Notes under the pieces: generated by a model
The model's database searches: none
What the model was told of the DNA's origin: nothing
The model's input: the letters and a program-made list of their open reading frames with translations, nothing else
NCBI GenBank assembly: GCA_017412645.1
Contig: JAFPWX010000001.1
Coordinates: forward strand, 34,160 to 98,159
DNA: 64,000 nt
Source of the DNA: Bacteroidales bacterium
GTDB taxonomy: Bacteria; Bacteroidota; Bacteroidia; Bacteroidales; UBA932
Direction of reading: 5' to 3'
Part shown: positions 42,046-52,500 of the stretch, in pieces
Layout: each line of letters begins with the position of its first letter
Numbering within the stretch: the stretch's first letter is position 1
Made by a program: the position numbers and the translations under genes

Positions 42046-44435
42046 GAAGGCTTGTGATAATTGCCGCATTTGTCCTAGGCTTGACAATCCCCGCAGCGGC
42101 TCAGAGACAGAAGGTCAATATTGACTTTGACTGGAACTTCAGGAAGGATGGTGAGATTCAGTGGCGCCGGATCGATGTGCCTCACGATTTCAGCATTGAG
42201 GGTCCGTATTCTGAAAGTAATCCGGCGACCCTTCAGATGGGTTATCTTCCCGGAGGTATCGGATGGTACACCCGTACGATAGCGTGGGACCCTGCCTGGG
42301 AGGGCAAGAGAGTCAGTATTGTCTTCGACGGAGTGTTTATGAACAGCACGCTGTGGGTTAACGGACAGCAGGTTGGTTTCCGCCCGAACGGGTACCTTAC
42401 CATCCGCTATGACATCACGTCGTTCTTGAAAACAGGAGACAATGAGATAAAGGTGAAAGTGGACAACAGCCTACAGCCTGCGGCGCGTTGGTATACAGGA
42501 TCCGGTATTTACCGTCCCGTGAATCTGATAATTACCGACCCTGTGCATGTGGCGCACGATGGCACACATGTCTGGACTGTCGATGTCTCGGCTGCTTCAG
42601 CGGAGGTTAAGGTTGAAGTCATGCTGTGCAACGAGACAGGTTCTCCTGCGAGTATTGTCGTAAAGAATATTGTCAGGGATCCCGCCGGTGAGACATTGTC
42701 TAAGACAAGTATGGAGACGTTGGCTGCACCGGGCAGCTGTTGTGTGGAAACAACTCAGACGGTGAAGACCCCATCACTCTGGTCTCCCGACTCGCCCGCT
42801 ATGTACTCGCTTGTGACGGAGGTATACCGGGATGGCGTCCTGGTGGATGATTATCACACCCCGCTTGGTTTCAGGACTTTGGAGTTCTCCGCCGAAGATG
42901 GGTTCAAACTGAATGGCGAGAAAATGCTCATCAAGGGAATCTGTATGCACCAGGACGATGAGCCTGCCGGGATAGCCGTATATCCGGATATGCTCCGCAG
43001 GCGTCTGAAGATCTTGAAGGAAATGGGCTGCAATGCTATCCGGACGACTCATCACGCCTTCTCTCCGGAGTTTTATGACCTGTGCGACGAAATGGGCTTC
43101 CTGGTGATGGACGAGCTTTTCGACGGATGGTTCCAGTGGAAGGGAAATGGCAAGGCCGCTTACGATTATGGATACTATTTTCTGGATTGGTGGGAACAGG
43201 ACCTGACTGAATTTATCAAGCGGGACCGCAATCATCCATGCATCTTCATGTGGAGCATGGGGAATGAGGTATGGAAGTGGGAGAACCACCAGTATCTGCA
43301 GTGGAAAATCAATGATATATTCCATAAACTTGATCCGACGCGGCCGACTACCCAGGCGTGGGCCTTGGGCGAATATCTGGATGTCGCCGGATTCAATATG
43401 AACGGTGAGGGCAGGGGAGATATCGAAAAGTTCCACCAGAGCCAACCGTCAAAGGTGTCTATCGGTACCGAGATTCCGCATACACGTGCCACCAGGGGCG
43501 TCTATAAGACCATCGGGGCTGTCCGCCCCTGGATAGCCCCGGAGACCATAAAGGAAAAAGACCAGCCTGGTTACTACCCCATAGACAGCTACTCCGAAGA
43601 GGAAGTCTTTCCTGAATTCGATGCACGCTACGCCTCAGGCTATGACAATCAACCCCGCAAGGCGACCTGCCGCGAAGAGTGGAAGCAAGTATTACGTTAT
43701 CCGTATTTCATCGGGGAGTTCCGATGGACGGCATTCGATTATCTGGGTGAATCCTGGGGGAACGGCTCCCGTACGAATAACTACGGTGTCATTGACCTGG
43801 CTTGTTTTCCGAAGGATCCGTATTATCTATATCAAAGCCTGTGGACGCATGCGCCTATGGTTCATATCCTGCCGCACTGGACCTGGCCGGGTAAGGAAGG
43901 GAAAGAAATTCCGGTGGTCGCATGGACAAACTGTGACGAGGTGGAATTGTTCCTGAACGGGAAATCGCTTGGCCGAAAGTCTATGGATGAAGAAGCATTG
44001 CAGATCCTGTGGCAGGTGCGCTATACTCCCGGTACCCTTAAGGCCGTAGGCTATAGAAATGGTGTAAAGGTGGCGCAGGACGTGCATTATACCGCTTCCA
44101 AGCCTGCTGCCATACGCCTGACGGTGGACCGCAAGGTTATGAAAGCGAATCGTAAAGACATAGTGTTCCTCACCGTGGACATTCTGGATAAATCATCGCA
44201 CTTCTGCCCATCTGCCGCCTGTGGTATAAACTTCGAAGTCTCTGGTCCTTACACATTGGTTGGCGTGGAAAACGGCGATATCCTGGACTGGAACCCTCAG
44301 CAGTCCCTTTCAAGCAAGACCTTCATGGGCAAGACCCTGCTGGTGCTGAAGGCGACTGGAGAGGGCGGACAAATCAGGGTGAAGGCGACAAGTCCCGGTC
44401 TTAAATCTGCTACAATAAATATCGATGTATTATAA
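42042..44435 (+). CDS. Glycoside hydrolase family 2 (beta-galactosidase-like)
   Basis: A 797-residue exported enzyme (signal MRRLVIIAAFVLGLTIPAAAQ). GH2 order is clear: sugar-binding domain (about 25-175, GGIGWYTRTI, FDGVFMNSTLWVNG), Ig-like domain (about 180-285) and the barrel (about 290-590). The acid/base is E409 (WSMGNEVWKW) and the nucleophile E559 (FIGEFRWTAFDYLGE). Two further beta domains (DUF4982-like and Ig-like) close the chain. I chose ATG 42042 because it starts the signal peptide and overlaps the previous stop. Substrate could be a beta-galactoside, beta-glucuronide or beta-mannoside; beta-galactosidase is the likeliest. Confidence 0.88.
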   Translation: MRRLVIIAAFVLGLTIPAAAQRQKVNIDFDWNFRKDGEIQWRRIDVPHDFSIEGPYSESNPATLQMGYLPGGIGWYTRTIAWDPAWEGKRVSIVFDGVFMNSTLWVNGQQVGFRPNGYLTIRYDITSFLKTGDNEIKVKVDNSLQPAARWYTGSGIYRPVNLIITDPVHVAHDGTHVWTVDVSAASAEVKVEVMLCNETGSPASIVVKNIVRDPAGETLSKTSMETLAAPGSCCVETTQTVKTPSLWSPDSPAMYSLVTEVYRDGVLVDDYHTPLGFRTLEFSAEDGFKLNGEKMLIKGICMHQDDEPAGIAVYPDMLRRRLKILKEMGCNAIRTTHHAFSPEFYDLCDEMGFLVMDELFDGWFQWKGNGKAAYDYGYYFLDWWEQDLTEFIKRDRNHPCIFMWSMGNEVWKWENHQYLQWKINDIFHKLDPTRPTTQAWALGEYLDVAGFNMNGEGRGDIEKFHQSQPSKVSIGTEIPHTRATRGVYKTIGAVRPWIAPETIKEKDQPGYYPIDSYSEEEVFPEFDARYASGYDNQPRKATCREEWKQVLRYPYFIGEFRWTAFDYLGESWGNGSRTNNYGVIDLACFPKDPYYLYQSLWTHAPMVHILPHWTWPGKEGKEIPVVAWTNCDEVELFLNGKSLGRKSMDEEALQILWQVRYTPGTLKAVGYRNGVKVAQDVHYTASKPAAIRLTVDRKVMKANRKDIVFLTVDILDKSSHFCPSAACGINFEVSGPYTLVGVENGDILDWNPQQSLSSKTFMGKTLLVLKATGEGGQIRVKATSPGLKSATINIDVL

Positions 44436-44511
44436 GAGACCTACGTCACTCCGATCTGCTAGGCGCAGGCCATGGAGACCGAACAGGTACTCCAAATCAG
44501 CACCTGATGAT

Positions 44512-44519
44512 TATATTTG
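44512..44519 (+). promoter_or_regulatory. -7 box (TATATTTG) of the GH38 gene
   Basis: TATATTTG ends 5 bases before the ATG at 44525, so transcription would start at or next to the start codon. No clear -33 element is visible. The 89-base gap 44436-44524 holds nothing else I can identify. Confidence 0.55.
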
Positions 44520-44524
44520 CATCT

Positions 44525-47500
44525 ATGAAAAGATTCCATTTGCTAGTCGTAGCGCTTCTGGCTGCTGCGACTCTCGCTGCCCAGGAGCAGCCCAAGGTTT
44601 ATATGGTGGCGAACGCGCACATGGACACCCAGTGGCGGTGGACCATTCAGCGCACGATAGGGGAGTATATCCCCAATACGCTGCTGCAGAACTTCGCCCT
44701 CATGGAGCAGTATCCCGACTATGTGTTCAATTTCGAGGGGGCCGACAAATACGCTTGGGCCAAGGAGTACTATCCGGAGCAGTTTGAAAAACTCAAAGGC
44801 TATGTGGCTAAGGGTCAGTGGCACATCAGCGGTGGGTCCTGGGACGCCAACGACCACAACATGCCTTCGGTCGAATCCTGCATCCGCAACTATCTGCAGG
44901 GACATCTTTTCTATAAAGAGGAGTTCGGCATCCGCAGCGTTGACGTGATGCTGCCGGACTGCTTCGGATTCGGAGCCACACTTCCTTCTATCGCATCCCA
45001 TTGCGGACTCATCGGCTTCGCGACCCAGAAGCTCCATTGGAGAGCCAGGCCTTTCTATGAAAACGGCCGCAAGATACCTTTCCGTTTCGGTATCTGGGAG
45101 GGCATCGACGGCAGCCGTATCATGGCTGTGATGGACGGTGAAGACTACTTCTGGTGTCCCGACTCCGACGTGTCGGACCTCGCGGAAATCAAGGGCCTCG
45201 TGGCCGACAACGCACAGTACGGCGTAAATGCCGCCTTCCGTTATTTCGGCACCCGTTCCTCCAGGCTCCAGGGCGACCAGGGCGGTTCTCCCACTCCTCT
45301 GGCGGTATCGCTCGTGGAAGATGCCGTTCGCAATCCCAAGGACTACGCGATGCATTTCGCGGGTTCCGACGAGATGATGAAGGACTACTATATGAAGAAA
45401 GGACTGCCGGTATACAAGGGAGAGCTTCTCATGGATATCCATGCTACCGGCTGCTACACCTCTCATTCGGAGATGAAGCGTGTAAACCGTGTAAACGAAG
45501 GCCTGCTTACCGGAGCCGAGAGCGCCGGCGTGCTCGCCGAGTGGACGGGCGCCATGCAGTATCCTTCTTACACCATTTCAGAGAGTTGGAAGCGGGTGCT
45601 TTCGCATCAGTTCCACGATGACCTCACCGGAACGAGCATTCCCGAAGTCTACCAGTTCTCCTATAGCGACGAATTTGCGGTCCGCAGCCAGATGGAAACC
45701 ATTCTGGACAAGGAGATGGAGGCCGTCTCGCGCGGACTGGATACAAAGGTTCGCGGCATCCCGGTAGTAGTGTGGAATCCCGTATCCGGAGCTAACAAAG
45801 ACTATGTGCGCACCCGCATCGCCCTTCCAAAGGGTTACAAGGGGGTTGAGGTTTACGGCCCCGACGGCAAGAAGGTCGCTTCTCAGATGGGAGACGACGG
45901 CGAAGTGCTTTTCGCCGGCACGGTACCGTCGCTCGGAATGGCGGTATACGATGTGCGTCCGATGCGCAAGGCTTCAGCGAAATCGGCCCTCAAAGCCTCC
46001 AGAAAGACAATCCAGAACCGTCTTTACTCCATTACGCTGAATGACGACGGCGACATCTGCTCACTCATCGACAAACGTATTGGAAAGGAAATGGTGCGTC
46101 CGGGAGAGGCCTTCTCGCTGCTTTGCTGGGACGACAACTGGTCCGGAAACTGGCCCGCCTGGGAAATCTTCAAGTTCGTCATGGACCGCGAGCCCGGCAA
46201 GGTGAATGAAGACGTACGCATTTCGGTCGAGGAGAACGGCCCCCTCCGTGCTTCGTTGCGGGTGGAACGCCGCCTCGGCCCCTCCGTCTTCGTGCAGCAC
46301 ATCCGTCTTACCGACGGCGCCATGGACGAGAGGATAGACATACTTTGCGAGTTCGACTGGCAGAGCCGCGAATCCCTGCTCAAAGCGTCTTTCCCCACTC
46401 CGTTCGAGCCGGAAACCGCCTCTTACGACCTTGGAATGGCCCATATCGAGCGCGGAGTGAACACCGAGATCGCCTATGAGGTGTATGCCCATGGCTGGGC
46501 CGATGTGAGCGCTCCCGACGGATCCGCCGGCCTAACGATCATGAACGATGGCAAGTACGGCTGGGACCATCCCGATGCCGGTACGCTTCGCCTCACTCTT
46601 CTGCATACCCCTAAGACAGACCGCGCATGGGATACTTTCCAGACCTCCATGGATCTTGGGAAACACAGTTTTACATATTCGCTCATGCCTCACGGTGGTC
46701 AGCTCGATGCAGCCGCCGCAACGCTTGCATCAGACTGCCTGAATAAGCCCAAGAGGGCTTTGGCGGTGGAGGCCCATTCAGGAGTGGCCGGCAAGCAACT
46801 CTCAATAGCCCGCAGCACCAATCCTTCCCTCAAAATAGGCGCCCTCAAAAAGGCTGAACGGGGCGACGAATATGTGGTGCGCGTATACGAACTCTCGGGC
46901 AAAGGAGCTACCGGCAGGATAGAGTTCCCCGTTCCCATACTCTCTGCCCAGGAGGTGGATGGTGTAGAAGAGCCCAAGGGAGCTGCGTCCTTCAGCGGCA
47001 ACGCCCTGGTGGTGGACTCCAAGCCTTTCCAGCTCCGCACCTTCAAAGTAAAACTGGCAGCCCCCAAAAAGACCATACCGGCTCCTCAGTACGACACGGT
47101 GGAACTGCCATACAATACGGTAGCTATATCATCGGATGCGTTCTCGGCCTTTGGCCATATGGACGGAATCCCGGGCGAATGGCGCTCCTACGCCGCTGAA
47201 ATCCTCCCGAACGACTTCGTTTTCGCCGGCATCCCGTTCCGTTTAGCCAAGGCCGATCTGGACAATGCAGTGCGCTGCGCAGGGCAGGAACTTGCCGTCC
47301 CGGAAGGAACGACGAAACTGTATCTGCTGGCGGCATCGTCCGGAGAAGACAAGGAGGTGCAGTTCGGGAATGAATCCCTTCTTGTGGAAAACTGGACCGG
47401 GAAGTTCGGAGCATATGGCTGGCAGGGTGTTTACGACAGCTTCTGCCGCAGTGGAATGCTGGCCTACATGGGCACTCACAGCCATGGTTCGTCGCGTCGC

Positions 47501-47626
47501 AACCTCATCTATGAGTGCTCCTACATGTATCTGCTGGAAGTGCCTGTCACCGGAACTGGTTTCAAGCTGCCCGACGATAAGGAGATAGTGGTCTTTGCCG
47601 TAACCGCCTGTAACCCTGGAAAATAA
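44525..47626 (+). CDS. Glycoside hydrolase family 38 alpha-mannosidase
   Basis: A 1033-residue exported enzyme (signal to about AAQ, residue 20). The zinc ligands H32 and D34 are in VANAHMDTQWRW and the nucleophile D145 in VMLPDCFGFGATLPS. A mid-domain SHQFHDDLTGTS carries a further zinc His. The C-terminal half is the GH38 beta-sandwich. It probably trims alpha-mannose from N-glycans or fungal mannans in the periplasm. I chose ATG 44525 over an upstream in-frame ATG (44507) because the signal peptide and the promoter spacing both fit. The sialidase-fold gene follows after 6 bases. Confidence 0.92.
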   Translation: MKRFHLLVVALLAAATLAAQEQPKVYMVANAHMDTQWRWTIQRTIGEYIPNTLLQNFALMEQYPDYVFNFEGADKYAWAKEYYPEQFEKLKGYVAKGQWHISGGSWDANDHNMPSVESCIRNYLQGHLFYKEEFGIRSVDVMLPDCFGFGATLPSIASHCGLIGFATQKLHWRARPFYENGRKIPFRFGIWEGIDGSRIMAVMDGEDYFWCPDSDVSDLAEIKGLVADNAQYGVNAAFRYFGTRSSRLQGDQGGSPTPLAVSLVEDAVRNPKDYAMHFAGSDEMMKDYYMKKGLPVYKGELLMDIHATGCYTSHSEMKRVNRVNEGLLTGAESAGVLAEWTGAMQYPSYTISESWKRVLSHQFHDDLTGTSIPEVYQFSYSDEFAVRSQMETILDKEMEAVSRGLDTKVRGIPVVVWNPVSGANKDYVRTRIALPKGYKGVEVYGPDGKKVASQMGDDGEVLFAGTVPSLGMAVYDVRPMRKASAKSALKASRKTIQNRLYSITLNDDGDICSLIDKRIGKEMVRPGEAFSLLCWDDNWSGNWPAWEIFKFVMDREPGKVNEDVRISVEENGPLRASLRVERRLGPSVFVQHIRLTDGAMDERIDILCEFDWQSRESLLKASFPTPFEPETASYDLGMAHIERGVNTEIAYEVYAHGWADVSAPDGSAGLTIMNDGKYGWDHPDAGTLRLTLLHTPKTDRAWDTFQTSMDLGKHSFTYSLMPHGGQLDAAAATLASDCLNKPKRALAVEAHSGVAGKQLSIARSTNPSLKIGALKKAERGDEYVVRVYELSGKGATGRIEFPVPILSAQEVDGVEEPKGAASFSGNALVVDSKPFQLRTFKVKLAAPKKTIPAPQYDTVELPYNTVAISSDAFSAFGHMDGIPGEWRSYAAEILPNDFVFAGIPFRLAKADLDNAVRCAGQELAVPEGTTKLYLLAASSGEDKEVQFGNESLLVENWTGKFGAYGWQGVYDSFCRSGMLAYMGTHSHGSSRRNLIYECSYMYLLEVPVTGTGFKLPDDKEIVVFAVTACNPGK

Positions 47627-47632
47627 ATTGAT

Positions 47633-48766
47633 ATGCGCAAATATCTGATACTGCTGGCCAGTGCGCTGCTGATGCTGTCATTGCTTCACTGCAAGGGAAC
47701 GGACAATAAAAAAGAGGAAGAGATACATTTCGATTATCCGAAAAAGGGTATCGTATGGAAAGGGGATCCGGTGAAGCTCGCCCCCAGAGGCTGTTATGCC
47801 CGAATTATCCGGGCCGGCGAAGGAAAGTGGCTGGCGGCCTATGAAGATGGTCTGGGCGATGTGTCTGTCTCCAGAACCAGTGATGGTTCTTCCTGGAAAG
47901 CAAGGCGCACAGTGATTCCCGGGGTTATCAGGGAAGGCGTGAAAGTTAATGCGGCAAATGCCGAGATATGCATGCTCAAGGATGGAACTCTTCTGTGCGC
48001 GGCAAATTACCGTCCGGAAACGGAGGGAAAAGTGCCGTTTTCCATTGCACTGTCGCGTAGTCTGGACGGCGGCGACAGCTGGAGCACTCCGCAGATTCTT
48101 TATTCCGCAGGAAGCTATTTCCGGGACGGTTGCTGGGAACCCTCATTTCTCGAACTTCCTGATGGAACAGTGCATATCTATTTCGCCGATGAAGGCCCTT
48201 ACACTTCCTCTTCGGAGCAGCAGATATCTTTCATCTCCTCTTCGGACAAAGGCGTCAACTGGTCGGAGCCGGCTATGGTCTCTTTCCGTAAGGGGCGCCG
48301 CGACGGAATGCCCGTTGCGGCCATCTTTGGTGATGAGATAGTAGTGGCGATTGAAGACAATGGCGACGGTGCTTTCAAACCATACACCGTGCGCACATCT
48401 TTGAGTAATCCATGGGCGGAGCCTGTGCTCGCTGATTCTCCTGGCCGGGATTATGCCCTTGCCACTCCTGTCCCGGCATCCTACTACGTCGGAGCGCCGT
48501 ATCTGATCAAGCTCCCGAACGGGGAATCCCTGCTGAGCTATCAGATTGCAGATAATGGAGATCTCGGATCAGCCATAATGGAGGTTGCGATTGGGGACTC
48601 GGAAGCCAGGTCCTTCACCTTGCGCTCAAAGCCGTTCGGCAATTCCCACGCGCTCTGGAACTCCATCGCCGTGTGGAACGACTCCACCGTGGTGGCCGTA
48701 GCCTCCGCCTCACTGGACGGCCTTGCCGATGCCCCCTGGATTCGTTTCGGGGAGATCCTGCATTAA
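47633..48766 (+). CDS. Sialidase-superfamily beta-propeller lipoprotein (GH33/GH93-like)
   Basis: A 377-residue lipoprotein (lipid Cys20, MLSLLHC). The mature part is a predicted six-bladed propeller with Asp-box repeats: TSDGSSWK, SLDGGDSWSTP and SSDKGVNWSEP. Candidate catalytic segments are NAEICMLKDGTLL and CWEPSFLELPDG. The classical sialidase arginine triad is not obvious, so exo-arabinanase-like GH93 or an uncharacterised BNR family are alternatives. It is likely co-transcribed with the GH38 gene. Its stop overlaps the stop of convergent truB by four bases (48763-48766, TTAA). Confidence 0.65.
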   Translation: MRKYLILLASALLMLSLLHCKGTDNKKEEEIHFDYPKKGIVWKGDPVKLAPRGCYARIIRAGEGKWLAAYEDGLGDVSVSRTSDGSSWKARRTVIPGVIREGVKVNAANAEICMLKDGTLLCAANYRPETEGKVPFSIALSRSLDGGDSWSTPQILYSAGSYFRDGCWEPSFLELPDGTVHIYFADEGPYTSSSEQQISFISSSDKGVNWSEPAMVSFRKGRRDGMPVAAIFGDEIVVAIEDNGDGAFKPYTVRTSLSNPWAEPVLADSPGRDYALATPVPASYYVGAPYLIKLPNGESLLSYQIADNGDLGSAIMEVAIGDSEARSFTLRSKPFGNSHALWNSIAVWNDSTVVAVASASLDGLADAPWIRFGEILH

Positions 48767-49578
48767 TCGCGCTTCAGGCAGTAATTAACGTCTTCGATAC
48801 TGAGGGCATCCTCCACTGCAAAACCACCATTCTTTGTGCGGCGCAGGCTATGAAGGAAGGCGCCGCTCCCAAGCGCTTCGCCAAGGTCGCGAGCCAGGGC
48901 CCGGATGTAGGTACCCTTGGAGCAGTCCACGAGAATATCAGCTTGGGGGAGTCCGGCCGGCATGGCGGCAACATGAATTTTGCCTTCTAATTCATCGGAG
49001 GAAACACTCTTTCCGAACGCCTCCAACATTAAATCATAGATAGTGATATGCGACGCCTGCAATAGCCCGGGCTCTTCCACGGGCAGCCCGGCCTTGTAAC
49101 GCTTGCGGGCAAGTTCGTACACGCGAACGCCGTCGACGCTTTTGGCGCTGAAGAGCGGCGCCACCTGCTCCTGTTCGCCGATGAATCCCGGCAACACACG
49201 GCGCAGCGCCTCTTCCGATACGCCGTCCAGGGGATAGCGTGTATCCACGTCCTTTTCCAGGTCGTACGAGGCCGTGGTGGCGCCGAAGGTAACCCCGGCA
49301 AGATATTGCTTAGGGGCTTTCTGGAACTCTTCTGCCAGTTTGGTCGCCTTGCCTATACACACCAACAGCACTCCGGTGGCCAGCGGATCAAGGGTTCCGG
49401 CGTGGCCAACTTTCAGGTTCTTCTTGCCGAAGTGCTTCACCGCCATCCACTTTACCTTCCGGATAACATCAGCCGAGGTCCAGCGGTAGGGCTTGTCCAC
49501 TGGGACGACTATGCCCTCGGGATAATCATCAATGGAATGGCTCAGGACCATGCCGGGTTTTAATACCAGATAGCTCAT
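48763..49578 (-). CDS. truB: tRNA pseudouridine(55) synthase
   Basis: Makes the universally conserved pseudouridine 55 in the tRNA T loop. The 271-residue protein has the TruB signature VGHAGTLDPLATGVL with catalytic Asp64, and downstream VDCSKGTYIRALARDLG. The N-terminus VPVDKPYRWTSADVIRKVK is typical. It starts 10 bases after the alpha-2-macroglobulin-like gene, so it is probably the last gene of a folC-A2M-truB operon. No own promoter is visible. Confidence 0.95.
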   Translation of the reverse strand: MSYLVLKPGMVLSHSIDDYPEGIVVPVDKPYRWTSADVIRKVKWMAVKHFGKKNLKVGHAGTLDPLATGVLLVCIGKATKLAEEFQKAPKQYLAGVTFGATTASYDLEKDVDTRYPLDGVSEEALRRVLPGFIGEQEQVAPLFSAKSVDGVRVYELARKRYKAGLPVEEPGLLQASHITIYDLMLEAFGKSVSSDELEGKIHVAAMPAGLPQADILVDCSKGTYIRALARDLGEALGSGAFLHSLRRTKNGGFAVEDALSIEDVNYCLKRD

Positions 49579-49588
49579 ACGGTGAAAA

Positions 49589-52500
49589 TCAGTTATAGCC
49601 GGCAGTCATGGCGGCTTCGGGCTGGATATCGAGGCGCCCCTTCCAGGCATCGTTCGCCCGGTAATGGGGTGCGTATTCACAAACTATGGTTGCCACTGGA
49701 GCCTGGAACGAACCGGCGCGTGTGGCGTAGAACTCTTCCACGATCTCGGTCTTCTCTTCCGGGAACACCTCGTACCAAAGCTCGATGCGGTCGGAAAGCA
49801 CGTTGCGGTAGTATCCCCAGCGATATCCGGAAATCTGGTTCACGGGAACCAGACCAGCTCCAAAGGGGATAGTTACCTTCACGAAGCTGCGGTTCTCCAC
49901 GCTGGTAAGGGTGGCGCGAACCTGAACCCGGTCGCCGATTGCAATCACCGAGGGGCTCTCGCCGGCCTCGACCTCCCCGGCCACCCCGGCTTTCTGCCCG
50001 CCGCCCTGCACCCGTACCGCAATACTCATCTCATTCCCAGCGGCCTTCACATCTTCGAACGGCACAGTGTACTCGGCCTTCAGCGCCAGAACCTTGGTAT
50101 CAAGCACCTCGGCCGGACCGTTCATCACTGCGGCCAGGGCTTCCAGATAGCCGGATCCGGACTTCCAGTCCTGGGTCTCCTTCTGGAGCATGATCCACAG
50201 ACGGATTCCGTTGGAAATCTCCGGATGTCCGAACTTATCCATGATGGCCATCAGGGCGCAGTGGGCATCGAGTTCGGTTTCAAGCAGACCGCGCCAAGGC
50301 ATCACGGCATCGGGGTAGTAAACCCCTCCGTGCCTGTGAGGCTGAGCGTATTCCACGAGCGAGGCCACGTCGGCCACCAGGGATTTGCGGAGCCTTGAAA
50401 CGGTGCCCAGCCGCACGCCCATCTTCGAGGCCAGCTGAACGCCGCCTTCGAGCGACAGGAAGTTATCGAGCGTCTGCACCCTGCGGGCCTTAGCAGCGAT
50501 ATAGCCGTTCAGTCCGCGTGCCTTCTTCGGAACCAGATATGCGCGGGCCGCCTTGCGGAAGTCTGCGGAAGTCTTTTCTGTGAACGAAACCTCCGGGAAG
50601 AAGCTGCGGGTGTGCAGATACTGCTCCATCGAGAGGCAGCGCCACCAGCTGTACTTTCCGCTGAAGTACTCCTTGTCGATATAATGCACTGCTGCCGCCT
50701 CGTCGATAATGCCGAGTCCGTGCATCAGACGCAGCACAATCGCGGTAACTATTGGCGAAGACGGCATGCCGGCGAACCATGCGAAGCCGCCTTCGTCGTC
50801 CCGGCAGGCAAGGAGCTTGGAAATCGCGCTCTCCCGGTCGAACGAAGGCTCAGCGGCTCCGGGAATTCTGGCCATCAGCGAATAGGCGTACAGCGCGCGG
50901 GCGAGGGAGATGGCGTTGGGGCGCGGAACCTCCAGCTCGGAAGGAATGGCCTCGAGCAGCATTTGGCGGATGTCGCGCACTTCCATGGCAGGCAGCGAAC
51001 CGTCGACGTTCACGAAGAGCGCACGCAGTTGCGCTTCCAGAGCGGCCTTGTCGGCCCCGGGCAGCAGCACCGCCGAATGGGCTTCGGTAAGAGTCTGAAC
51101 CGCCGGATGCACCGGCGCGCTCACGAACACTCCGTCGGCGGCGGTGGCGATGCGGTTGGGTGTGAAGCTCACCAGCACTCCGAGGTCTTTCTGGCCGACG
51201 GGAACGGCTACCTCGAAGTCGAAGTTGGTGGATGCGCCGCCGGGAACGGTGATGCGCTGAACGGAAGAGCTCAGCACGGCGGCGCTATGACGGTCGGCTC
51301 CGTCGAGAATGCCGATCTTCAGTGTGCCGTCGACGTCGCCCACGAGGCTGCTGGAAAGGCCGATGCGGACGTTCCAGACATCGCCTTCATAGAGGAACTG
51401 CGGCTCCACGAGGCTGATTTTGACCGGTATTGTGACCACCATCTCGCGACGCAGGACGGCGTTACGCATGCTCGCATCGTGCGCGAACACCTGTACGTAA
51501 TAGGTGGATAGCTTGTCGGAATTGGTGAAGCTGAAGCTCACGTTTCCGGCCTTGTCGCTCTTCAGGAACGGTTCCCATGCGAGCGTGGTGGCGAAGTCTT
51601 CGCGGATCACGATGTCGGAAGCGATCTCTTCGGCAGTTGAGGCTCCGGCGGCCACGTCACTAAGTGCGGCCTCTTCCACCATGGCTTCAGGCGCAGCGGA
51701 ATCCAAGGCGATCATGTTCACCGAGGCGGACTTGGTCATAAGACGCACATTCCCGCCTAGGCTGTAGAAGGGTATGTAACGCGAGGAACCGGAATCCTGT
51801 CCGCAGATTGCGTTGAAATACACGCTCGGCCTAGGCCTGTTCTGCCCGGCGAAGGAGCTCCAGGAATTGCCCATGAAGCGTTCGGTGCTCTTGTCGAACA
51901 CGGCCACTGCTACTTCCGCGCCGGCCAGCGTCTTAAGATTAAATGTATACTGCGCACCTGGCGAGGTGGTGTCGAGGAAACGCTCGAAGCTGAGCGGCAG
52001 GTCGAGGGTATGGTTCTCGCGGCTACGGGTAAGCGTATGCTGATGGGCCTTACCGTCCTGGAAATACAGAATAAGGAGCGAGAGCCCTTCCGGCCAGCTG
52101 TCGGGCCAATCGTAGCGAAGGGTGGTCTCAGCGGGGGCGACGCCGGCGGTGGAGCCTGATGCGGCTGCCGAGCCTGGCGCGGGGGCGAACTGCAGCAACC
52201 GGCGGTCCAGCAGCACGTTGCCGGTACCGTACAGCTCGGCGACCGCCCATGTGCGGACGCTGCCGGCCACTATCCGCGTGCCGAAGGCGTCTTCCAAATC
52301 CTCAAAGAAGAACTCCTTGGGCGGACGAACCGGTTCCTGACGGCCGGCCACGTGTATCCATTTCTGGAACTCCATGGTTTCGCCGGTTGCGTCTATCACC
52401 TTGATTGTGAGGGCGTAAGACGAGCCCCAGCTGCCTGCATCGGTGCTGTCGGTGGGGAAGGATAGGGCGAAGCGGTCCTTTTTCGGTTCGAGTTTTCCTT

